Assembly: GCA_964541595.1 (NCBI GenBank)
Contig: CAZIRO010000121.1
Location: forward strand, 1 to 8,836
Reading direction: 5' to 3'
DNA length: 8,836 nucleotides
Source: CAZIRO01 sp964541595
Lineage (GTDB): Bacteria > Acidobacteriota > HRBIN11
The translations under genes and the position numbers were made by a program. Positions 1-4,805 of the stretch are shown piece after piece; the stretch's first letter is position 1, and every line of letters begins with the position of its first letter. Below the pieces are notes generated by a model. It worked only from the letters and a program-made list of their open reading frames with translations, was not told the origin of the DNA and did not search any database.

Positions 1-64
1 GGAGGAAGGGAGTGCGGACGGCCGGGCCTCGGAGTCGCCCGCAGGGGCACGGTGAGCGGCTGAA
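1..64 (+). other. tuf leader, possible 3' end of an upstream gene
   Basis: No complete gene fits here. The frame starting at base 2 is open from the window edge and ends at a TGA at 53-55, giving a short Ala/Gly/Ser/Glu-rich tail that could be the C-terminus of an upstream protein. The frame starting at base 1 also ends, at 61-63. I cannot tell which, if either, is real. A GGTGA at 51-55, about 9 nt before the tuf ATG, can pair with the 3' end of 16S rRNA and is the best ribosome binding site available; there is no AGGAGG near the start. Upstream sequence is needed to identify the neighbour. Confidence 0.25.
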
Positions 65-1261
65 ATGGGAAAGGCAAAGTTCGTACGCGACAAGCCGCAC
101 GTGAACATCGGCACGATCGGTCACATCGACCACGGCAAGACGACGCTGACCGCGGCGATCACGAAAATCCTTGCGGAACGGCTGCCATCGGATGTGAACA
201 AGTACGTCCCGTTCGATGCGATCGACAAGGCGCCGGAGGAAAAAGCGCGAGGGATTACCATTGCGATTGCGCATATCGAATATGAAACGGAAAAACGCCA
301 TTATGCCCACATCGATTGCCCCGGACATGCGGACTACATCAAGAACATGATCACCGGGGCAGCGCAGATGGACGGCGCCATTCTGGTGGTGTCCGCTCCG
401 GACGGGCCGATGCCGCAGACGTATGAACACGTGTTGCTGGCCCGTCAGGTTGGGGTGCCCTACATTGTGGTGGCGTTGAATAAAGTGGATATGGTTGATG
501 ATGAAGAAATGCTGGAACTCGTCGAAGAAGACATTCGTGACCTCTTGAAGAAATACGGCTATCCGGGCGATGAGATCCCGATCGTCCGGGTCAGCGCTCT
601 GAAGGCCCTGGAAGGCGATCCGCAGGCAGAGGAACAGGTCATGGAACTGTTGCGTGCGATCGATGAGTACATTCCGGATCCGGTCCGGGATATTGACAAA
701 CCGTTCCTCATGCCGATCGAGGACGTGTTTTCCATCACTGGACGCGGGACGGTCGTGACGGGCCGGGTCGAGCGTGGGCGTCTCAAGAAAGAGGAAGAGG
801 TCGAGATCGTTGGATTGCGGGAGGAAATCCTGCGCCGGGTCGTGACCGGTATTGAAATGTTTCGGAAAGAACTCGATGAGGCCATTGCCGGAGACAACGT
901 GGGGCTCCTGCTGCGGGGAACGGCAAAGGACGAAGTCGAACGCGGCATGGTCGTGGCCAAACCGGGGTCGATCAAGCCGTTCCGGCGGTTTAAGGCGCAG
1001 GTGTACGTTCTCAAGAAGGAAGAGGGTGGACGGCACACGCCGTTTACGACGGGATATCGCCCGCAGTTTTATTTCCGCACCACGGATGTGACGGGCACGA
1101 TCAAACTCCCGGAAGGTGTACAGATGGTGACCCCGGGTGATAACGTCGAGATCGAGGTGGAACTCATCAAACCGGTGGCGCTGGAAAAGGGGTTGCGGTT
1201 TGCCATTCGGGAAGGCGGACGGACGGTCGGTGCTGGAACGATTACGGATGTGTTCGAGTGA
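65..1261 (+). CDS. tuf: Translation elongation factor Tu (EF-Tu)
   Basis: This 398-residue GTPase delivers aminoacyl-tRNA to the ribosomal A site in the cytoplasm; length is normal for the family (about 394-400). Domain 1 shows the P-loop GHIDHGKT (19-26), the switch I RGITI (62-66), DCPGH (84-88) with the catalytic His at 88, NKVD (139-142) and the SAL motif (177-179). Domain 2 starts around 212 with KPFLMPIEDVFSITGRGTVV. Domain 3 includes GGRHTPF (321-327), YRPQFYFRTTDVTG and the C-terminal LRFAIREGGRTVGAG. All residues needed for GTP binding and hydrolysis are present. One oddity is Tyr at 120 in PMPQTYEH, where Arg or Lys is usual. The ATG at 65 matches the normal family start (GKAKF.R.KPHVN). 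rpmG follows after only 6 nt, so the two are probably co-transcribed and translationally coupled. Whether a second tuf copy exists elsewhere cannot be seen. Confidence 0.98.
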   Translation: MGKAKFVRDKPHVNIGTIGHIDHGKTTLTAAITKILAERLPSDVNKYVPFDAIDKAPEEKARGITIAIAHIEYETEKRHYAHIDCPGHADYIKNMITGAAQMDGAILVVSAPDGPMPQTYEHVLLARQVGVPYIVVALNKVDMVDDEEMLELVEEDIRDLLKKYGYPGDEIPIVRVSALKALEGDPQAEEQVMELLRAIDEYIPDPVRDIDKPFLMPIEDVFSITGRGTVVTGRVERGRLKKEEEVEIVGLREEILRRVVTGIEMFRKELDEAIAGDNVGLLLRGTAKDEVERGMVVAKPGSIKPFRRFKAQVYVLKKEEGGRHTPFTTGYRPQFYFRTTDVTGTIKLPEGVQMVTPGDNVEIEVELIKPVALEKGLRFAIREGGRTVGAGTITDVFE

Positions 1262-1267
1262 TCAGCG

Positions 1268-1432
1268 ATGGCCAGGAAAAAGGGACGCCAGACGGTGACC
1301 TTGGCGTGTACGGAGTGCCGGCGGCGAAATTATACGACGCAGAAAAACCGGACGAATACACCGGATCGGCTGGAGCTGCGGAAGTACTGTAAATGGTGCC
1401 GCCGGCATACCTTGCATCGGGAAACGAAATGA
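1268..1432 (+). CDS. rpmG: 50S ribosomal protein L33, zinc-binding form
   Basis: This is a 54-residue, very basic protein running from MARKKGRQTV to HRETK, a usual length for L33 (49-55). It is a small protein of the large subunit near the E site. Two CxxC pairs (Cys14/Cys17 and Cys41/Cys44) mark the zinc-binding C+ form. The intervening NYTTQKNRTNTPDRLELRKY segment fits the family. The gene starts 6 nt after the tuf stop; the bases over that stop (GTGATC, 1258-1263) can pair with the 16S 3' end, which suggests coupling to tuf translation. The position before tRNA-Trp and secE is the conserved bacterial arrangement. It is too short for many ORF callers but not in doubt. In other bacteria C+ L33 is sometimes swapped for a zinc-free paralogue under zinc limitation; no regulatory site for that is visible here. 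Confidence 0.95.
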   Translation: MARKKGRQTVTLACTECRRRNYTTQKNRTNTPDRLELRKYCKWCRRHTLHRETK

Positions 1433-1446
1433 ACCATATATATTTA
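1412..1446 (+). promoter_or_regulatory. Candidate promoter ahead of tRNA-Trp/secE
   Basis: The stretch 1436-1446 (ATATATATTTA) is the most AT-rich block in its surroundings and contains TATATA (1437-1442) and TATATT (1439-1444), both close to a sigma-70 -10 box. The best -35 candidate is TTGCAT at 1412-1417, inside rpmG, with 19 nt to TATATA; this is a weak match with long spacing. Initiation would fall about 1449-1452, roughly 12-15 nt before the mature tRNA 5' end. It could give extra transcription of tRNA-Trp, secE and nusG, or the AT block may simply be an unstructured RNA spacer where RNase cleaves. Inference from base composition only. Confidence 0.25.
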
Positions 1447-1463
1447 GGGCAGTGGTCGTGTGC

Positions 1464-1540
1464 AGGGCACTAGCTCAACTGGCCAGAGCATCGGCCTCCA
1501 AAGCCGAAGGTTGGGGGTTCGAGTCCCTCGTGCCCTGCCA
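1464..1540 (+). tRNA. trnW: tRNA-Trp (anticodon CCA)
   Basis: A full cloverleaf can be drawn. The acceptor stem AGGGCAC (1464-1470) pairs with GTGCCCT (1530-1536). The D stem is GCTC/GAGC with a GG-containing loop. The anticodon stem is TCGGC/GCCGA with loop CTCCAAA, giving anticodon CCA for Trp. The variable loop has five bases, and the T stem GGGGG/CCCTC holds loop TTCGAGT. The discriminator base is G (1537), the standard Trp identity element in bacteria, and the CCA end is encoded (1538-1540). The location between rpmG and secE is a widely conserved arrangement. The tRNA must be cut out of a polycistronic transcript by RNase P at 1464 and by 3' processing, leaving the secE message with a very short leader. 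Confidence 0.97.
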
Positions 1541-1557
1541 TCCCGGAGAGTGCATCG

Positions 1558-1761
1558 GTGGAATGGTGGACGCGGTTTCGGGTATTTCTGCGAAACGTAT
1601 GGGATGAACTCCATCGGGTAACCTGGCCATCACGTGATGCGGTAGTGGAACACACGATCATGGTGGTGATCTTTGTGGCCGCTTCGGGGTTATTCCTCTG
1701 GATAGTCGATCTCGTCGGCCAGCAGGTGCTGCAGGTGCTGCTTCGTTATTTTGTGGGTTGA
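1558..1761 (+). CDS. secE: Preprotein translocase subunit SecE
   Basis: This 67-residue inner-membrane protein is the small essential subunit that clamps SecY in the SecYEG channel. It has the single-span form typical of most bacteria (about 60-70 residues), unlike the three-span E. coli form. The amphipathic cytoplasmic helix carries the family signature WDELHRVTWPSRDAV (15-29, with Trp-Pro at 23-24), followed by one hydrophobic segment (about 33-53). The start is GTG at 1558, with GGAGAG at 1545-1550 placed 7 nt upstream; an ATG at 1563 is out of frame. The gene begins 17 nt after the CCA end of tRNA-Trp. nusG follows after 30 nt, the usual secE-nusG pairing, so both are probably made from one transcript. 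Confidence 0.95.
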   Translation: MEWWTRFRVFLRNVWDELHRVTWPSRDAVVEHTIMVVIFVAASGLFLWIVDLVGQQVLQVLLRYFVG

Positions 1762-1791
1762 GCCATATGTGCATTCATGCGTGAAGGAGTC

Positions 1792-2391
1792 ATGGTGGCT
1801 GCACAGGATCCGGAAACCCGACAGTCTTCGGAATCGGCGGAAGTGACGACCGCGTCACGTTTGCACTGGTATGTGGTGCACACGTACGCCGGTCAGGAAG
1901 ATACCGTGAAGGCGGCACTCGAACAACGGGTGCGTGCATATAACCTCCAGGACAAGATCCGACGCATTCTGGTCCCTCGCCAGAAAGTCATCGAGATCCG
2001 GGACGGTAAACGTGTTGAAACCGAACGGAAACTCTTTCCTGGGTATATCCTCATCGAGGCGGATCTCGATGATGAAAAGGCGTGGCAGATCGTCCGGACC
2101 ACTCCGAAGGTATCCGGCGTGATCGGTTCCGGACGCCGACCGGTGCCGCTTTCGGACGAGGAGGTGGAACGGATTTTCTCCCAGATCCGCGAGGCCGAAG
2201 AGCAGCCGGTCACGGAACTCGAGTTCGAAAAGGGCGAAACCGTGCAGATCATCGATGGGCCGTTCATGGGGTTTACGGGACAGATCGAGGACATCGATTA
2301 CAAAAAACAGACCCTTCGGGTGGTGGTCACGATTTTCAGTCGCGCCACGCCGTTGGAACTGAGTTTTCTCCAGGTCAAGAAGATCCAGTAG
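1792..2391 (+). CDS. nusG: Transcription termination/antitermination factor NusG
   Basis: NusG binds RNA polymerase at the beta' clamp helices, favours processive elongation, and links transcription to Rho or to the leading ribosome through S10. The 199-residue product has an N-terminal tail of about 24 residues rich in Ser, Glu and Thr, then the NGN domain with HWYVVHTYAGQE (25-36), VPRQKV and KLFPGYILIE (80-89). The linker is followed by a KOW domain (about 144-199) with FEKGETVQIIDGPFMGF. The start is uncertain. AAGGAG at 1784-1789 lies only 2 nt before ATG 1792 but 5 nt before an in-frame GTG at 1795, so GTG may be the true start. ATG 1777 is also in frame but has no ribosome binding site and would place the AAGGAG inside the coding sequence. 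These choices change the disordered tail only. Confidence 0.96.
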   Translation: MVAAQDPETRQSSESAEVTTASRLHWYVVHTYAGQEDTVKAALEQRVRAYNLQDKIRRILVPRQKVIEIRDGKRVETERKLFPGYILIEADLDDEKAWQIVRTTPKVSGVIGSGRRPVPLSDEEVERIFSQIREAEEQPVTELEFEKGETVQIIDGPFMGFTGQIEDIDYKKQTLRVVVTIFSRATPLELSFLQVKKIQ

Positions 2392-2429
2392 TGCGATTCG
2401 AACCGCAGCACCATTCGGAGTCGTGATCC

Positions 2430-2858
2430 ATGGCAAAGAAACGGGAAGTTGCGACGGTACGCTTGATCGTGGAAGGTGGCGCAGCCAATCCGGGTCCTCC
2501 CGTCGGTCCCGCATTGGGACAGCACGGGGTGAACCTGATGGAATTTGTCAAGCAGTTCAATGCGATGACCGCCGATTACCGGGGACAGATGGTGCGTGTT
2601 CTGGTGCACATTTATGAGGATCGGTCCTTTTCCATCGAAATGAAAGGCCCGGTGACGTCCTATTTGCTGAAACAACTGGCGGGGATTGTCAAGGGGTCGC
2701 CGACACCGAACAAGGAAAAAGTCGGTCGCATTCGCCGTGCCCAACTCATTGAACTCGCACGTTCCCGGATGCAGGCATTCAACTGCGATACCTTAGAGGC
2801 GGCTGTCCGAACACTGGAGGGACAGTGCCGGAGCATGGGCATTGAAGTCGTCGACTGA
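2430..2858 (+). CDS. rplK: 50S ribosomal protein L11
   Basis: L11 binds the GTPase-associated region of 23S rRNA at the base of the stalk, contacts the elongation factors, and is needed for RelA activation and thiostrepton sensitivity in other bacteria. The 142-residue protein has the normal length. The N-terminal domain shows the proline-rich NPGPPVGPALGQHGVN (about 20-35), where thiostrepton contacts lie in the family, then MEFVKQFNAMT. The C-terminal RNA-binding domain includes GSPTPNKEKVGRIRRAQL and the closing RSMGIEV. The ATG at 2430 has GGAG at 2417-2420 with 9 nt spacing. The gap after nusG is 38 nt. The stop codon TGA (2856-2858) overlaps an ATG at 2858, but I place the rplA start downstream at 2933. 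Confidence 0.97.
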   Translation: MAKKREVATVRLIVEGGAANPGPPVGPALGQHGVNLMEFVKQFNAMTADYRGQMVRVLVHIYEDRSFSIEMKGPVTSYLLKQLAGIVKGSPTPNKEKVGRIRRAQLIELARSRMQAFNCDTLEAAVRTLEGQCRSMGIEVVD

Positions 2859-2932
2859 TGGGGCGGGGTCCGAGACGGATACCCCCCGCGTGTTCGTTCC
2901 CGCAAGAACCTGTCGCTGAGGAGAAGCATCCC
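2859..2932 (+). promoter_or_regulatory. Structured leader between rplK and rplA
   Basis: The 74 nt between the L11 stop and the chosen L1 start can fold. GGGGT (2865-2869) pairs with ACCCC (2881-2885), and inside it CCG (2870-2872) pairs with CGG (2876-2878) around an AGA loop, with an asymmetric two-base bulge (AT, 2879-2880). An alternative pairing uses GCGGGG (2863-2868) with CCCCGC (2884-2889). L1 is a known autoregulator that binds a structured mRNA site in this operon, classically before rplK. Whether this element binds L1 is unproven, and there is no T-run, so it is not an intrinsic terminator. Confidence 0.3.
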
Positions 2933-3628
2933 GTGGGGAAAAAGTATACTGCGGCTCTGGCCAGGGTCGCGCAGCGGCCCTATATTCTGGAGGACGCGCT
3001 GGCGCTGCTCAAGGAGATCGCGTACGCGAACTTCGATGAAACGGTCGAACTCGCGATGCGTTTGGGTGTCGACCCGCGAAGGGCCGATCAGATCGTGCGG
3101 GGTGCGGTCACCCTTCCGCATGGAACCGGGAAGACAAAACGCGTGCTTGCAGTCGTCAGTGGCGAGAAGGCCACGGAAGCCCGCGAGGCCGGTGCGGATT
3201 CCGTACTCAGTCCAGAAGAGGCGGTGGAGCGGATTCAACAGGGGTGGCTGGAGTTTGACGCAGTCGTCGCGACGCCGGATGCGATGCGCATGCTTGGGCG
3301 CGTCGGACGGATTCTCGGACCGCGGGGATTGATGCCCAGTCCGAAAACGGGTACGGTCACGAATGATCCGGCCGCCGCAATTCGGGAGATCAAAGCCGGA
3401 CGTGTGGAGTTTCGTGTGGACAAAACGGGCAATGTACACATCCCCGTGGGCAAAAAATCGTTTCCGATCGACCATCTGCGCGATAACATCCTGACGGCCA
3501 TCGATGCCGTGCTGCGTGCCAAACCGCCCGCGGCCCGCGGTAAGTACATCCGACGGGCATACGTGTCCACCACGATGAGTCCTTCGGTGGAGATCGATAT
3601 CAACGAGATCCTGACGCGGATCCGGTAA
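2933..3628 (+). CDS. rplA: 50S ribosomal protein L1
   Basis: L1 forms the mobile stalk on the E-site side that helps release deacylated tRNA, and in other bacteria it represses its own operon by binding the mRNA. From GTG 2933 the product is 231 residues (MGKKYTAALARVAQ...), the usual size (about 230-235). Visible motifs include LPHGTGKTKRV, the VVATPDAM segment, and the L1 signature GRILGPRGLMPSPKTGTVT in the central domain, then the C-terminal KGYI-like GKYIRRAYVSTTMSPSVEID. GAGGAG at 2918-2923 sits 9 nt before the GTG and decides the start. An in-frame ATG at 2858, overlapping the rplK stop, would add 25 residues that do not look like L1 and has no ribosome binding site. The next gene follows after 52 nt. 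Confidence 0.95.
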   Translation: MGKKYTAALARVAQRPYILEDALALLKEIAYANFDETVELAMRLGVDPRRADQIVRGAVTLPHGTGKTKRVLAVVSGEKATEAREAGADSVLSPEEAVERIQQGWLEFDAVVATPDAMRMLGRVGRILGPRGLMPSPKTGTVTNDPAAAIREIKAGRVEFRVDKTGNVHIPVGKKSFPIDHLRDNILTAIDAVLRAKPPAARGKYIRRAYVSTTMSPSVEIDINEILTRIR

Positions 3629-3680
3629 AACCCACCGGTGTGAACAGCCGTATTACCGGACGGCAGAGGAGTCAACGATC

Positions 3681-4631
3681 ATGCGTGTACGACCGAACCG
3701 TTTGCGGAAACAGCAATGGGTGGAGGCCTTCCGTGCGGAGGTGACGCAGTTCCCTGCGGTCATTCTGGTGAATCCGCAGGGCATTACGGCCCGCGAGGAT
3801 TTCGAGATCCGCCGCCGTCTGAAGGCCATGCAGGCGCGCTATAAAGTGGTCAAGAATCGGTTGGCCAAACTCGCATTCCAGGGAACTCCGCTCGAGCCAC
3901 TGACGGCGTTTCTGCGGGGAATGACGGCGGTCGTATACAGCGAGGACGGGCCGGCACTTGCCCGGACGATCCGTGATCTCTCGCGGGAATACACGCACCT
4001 CGCGTTCAAAGCCGCCGTCGTGGAGGGTCATCTGTTCACCACTGAACAGTTGACCGCGCTCGTCAATCTCCCAACGAAAGATACCGCACGCGCGCAGTTG
4101 CTGGGTACCCTGCACGGTCCGCCTGCACAGTTTGTGCGGTTGATCCTCGCACCGGCCCAGCAACTCGTTCAGGTGTTGCGTCAGTATCAGGAAAAAATAC
4201 AGTCCAATCCACCCGCGCAAGGAGGAACTTCCATGGCGGAACTGACCAAAGAGCAGGTCATTGAATACCTCAGCAACCTGACGGTCACCCAGCTGGTGGA
4301 ACTCGTGAAAGAACTCGAGGAACGCTGGGGTGTTCAGGCCGCTGCCGCCGTGCCGGTGGCTGTGGCTCCTGGTGCCGCCGCACCGGGCGCAGCGGTCGAG
4401 GAGGAAAAAGAGGTCAAATACAGCGTGGTGATCAAAGACGCCGGTCAGCAAAAGGTGCAATTGATCAAGAAGTTGCGAGAGATCTTCCCGGACATGGGAC
4501 TGCGGGATGCCAAGAAACTGGTCGATGCCGCACCGACCACCATCAAGGAAGACCTGTCCCGTGAGGAAGCCGAGTCCCTGAAGAAACAACTGGAAGAAGT
4601 GGGCGCGACCGTCGAAATCGAGACCAAATAG
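3681..4631 (+). CDS. rplJ-rplL: L10-L7/L12 in-frame fusion (ribosomal stalk)
   Basis: One uninterrupted 316-residue frame contains complete L10 followed by complete L7/L12. The L10 part (about 1-174) shows ILVNPQGITAREDFEIRRRL (28-47) and the rRNA-contacting KVVKNRLAKLAF (55-66). Its C-terminal region (LLGTLHGPPAQFVRLILA, then LVQVLRQYQEKIQ ending at 174) matches where L12 dimers dock in other L10 proteins. Ten linker residues (SNPPAQGGTS, 175-184) lead directly to Met185, the normal L12 start, with the L12 portion running to 316. I checked each codon from 4200 to 4235: CAG, TCC, AAT, CCA, CCC, GCG, CAA, GGA, GGA, ACT, TCC, ATG, with no stop. Normally these are two separate genes. AGAGGAG at 3665-3671 serves the ATG at 3681 with 9 nt spacing. 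A sequencing or assembly substitution that removed a stop cannot be excluded from sequence alone. Confidence 0.9.
   Translation: MRVRPNRLRKQQWVEAFRAEVTQFPAVILVNPQGITAREDFEIRRRLKAMQARYKVVKNRLAKLAFQGTPLEPLTAFLRGMTAVVYSEDGPALARTIRDLSREYTHLAFKAAVVEGHLFTTEQLTALVNLPTKDTARAQLLGTLHGPPAQFVRLILAPAQQLVQVLRQYQEKIQSNPPAQGGTSMAELTKEQVIEYLSNLTVTQLVELVKELEERWGVQAAAAVPVAVAPGAAAPGAAVEEEKEVKYSVVIKDAGQQKVQLIKKLREIFPDMGLRDAKKLVDAAPTTIKEDLSREEAESLKKQLEEVGATVEIETK
4219..4225 (+). promoter_or_regulatory. Internal Shine-Dalgarno for L7/L12
   Basis: AAGGAGG lies 7 nt before ATG 4233, an ideal ribosome binding site and the strongest in the window. It is inside the L10-L12 frame, where it encodes the Gly-Gly of the linker. 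Its conservation argues that independent initiation of L12 is still used, giving free L12 in excess over the fusion protein, as the stalk requires several L12 copies per L10. Confidence 0.85.
4233..4631 (+). CDS. rplL: 50S ribosomal protein L7/L12 (internal start in the fusion frame)
   Basis: This is the 132-residue stalk protein that recruits and stimulates translational GTPases; it is normally present as two or three dimers bound to one L10. The N-terminal dimerisation domain is MAELTKEQVIEYLSNLTVTQ onward (about 1-33). An Ala/Pro/Val/Gly-rich flexible hinge follows (about 35-54), then the C-terminal factor-binding domain (about 58-132) with KVQLIKKLREI, GLRDAKKLVDAAP and EEVGATVEI. Length is slightly above the common 120-128. 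The factor-facing loop reads FPDMGL (85-90), one residue longer than the usual TGLGL. Translation from this ATG is inferred from the AAGGAGG upstream. The same residues also form the C-terminal part of the fusion, so free and L10-tethered L12 should coexist. Confidence 0.88.
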   Translation: MAELTKEQVIEYLSNLTVTQLVELVKELEERWGVQAAAAVPVAVAPGAAAPGAAVEEEKEVKYSVVIKDAGQQKVQLIKKLREIFPDMGLRDAKKLVDAAPTTIKEDLSREEAESLKKQLEEVGATVEIETK

Positions 4632-4633
4632 CG

Positions 4634-4657
4634 GTGATGCACGGTATGATGCGTCAC
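4634..4657 (+). promoter_or_regulatory. Hairpin just after the rplL stop
   Basis: GTGATGC (4634-4640) pairs with GCGTCAC (4651-4657), seven pairs including one G-T, around a 10-base loop. It begins three bases after the TAG of rplL and has no following T-run, so it is not a standard intrinsic terminator. In E. coli the rplL-rpoB gap holds an attenuator and an RNase III site that lower rpoBC expression relative to the ribosomal proteins; this hairpin is in the same place and could act in processing or attenuation, but that is an analogy. Confidence 0.35.
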
Positions 4658-4805
4658 ACGCCGGGCCGTTCGACATTCCGGCATCCGTGGATGGCACCGA
4701 TACACATGGGAGGTCTATATCCGGATCGTACGGTCGGGCGGTTTCGATCCCGGCACCCCCGGTTCAATCCATTGATCAACCCTTAATCCAAGGATGTGGA
4801 ATCTG

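Noticed and set aside
1723..1743. Tandem CAGGTGCTG in secE
   Set aside because: It encodes a Gln-Val-Leu repeat in the C-terminal helix; two short units are within chance and have no sign of a repeat array.
1777..1791. Earlier ATG start of nusG
   Set aside because: No Shine-Dalgarno precedes it, and the AAGGAG lies downstream of it, just before ATG 1792/GTG 1795.
2858..2932. Earlier ATG start of rplA overlapping the rplK stop
   Set aside because: The extra 25 residues do not resemble L1, there is no ribosome binding site for it, and GTG 2933 has GAGGAG at good spacing and gives the normal length.
4645..4650. TATGAT as a -10 box for an rpoB promoter
   Set aside because: No -35-like hexamer at 16-19 nt upstream and it falls in the loop of the hairpin; not convincing.
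3672..4697. A 341-codon minus-strand frame opposite rplJ-rplL, with similar ones opposite rplA (2660-3475) and nusG/rplK (1855-2514)
   Set aside because: All are shadows of conserved ribosomal and NusG genes with low-complexity His/Arg/Leu-rich translations and no family resemblance.
4730..4770. tRNA-like 3' end (TTTCGATCCCGGCACC and GGTTCAATCC) in the rplL-rpoB gap
   Set aside because: No T stem of five pairs and no matching acceptor or anticodon arm can be drawn.
4772..4779. Palindrome TTGATCAA before rpoB
   Set aside because: A single eight-base palindrome is expected by chance, and no second copy or paired promoter is near.
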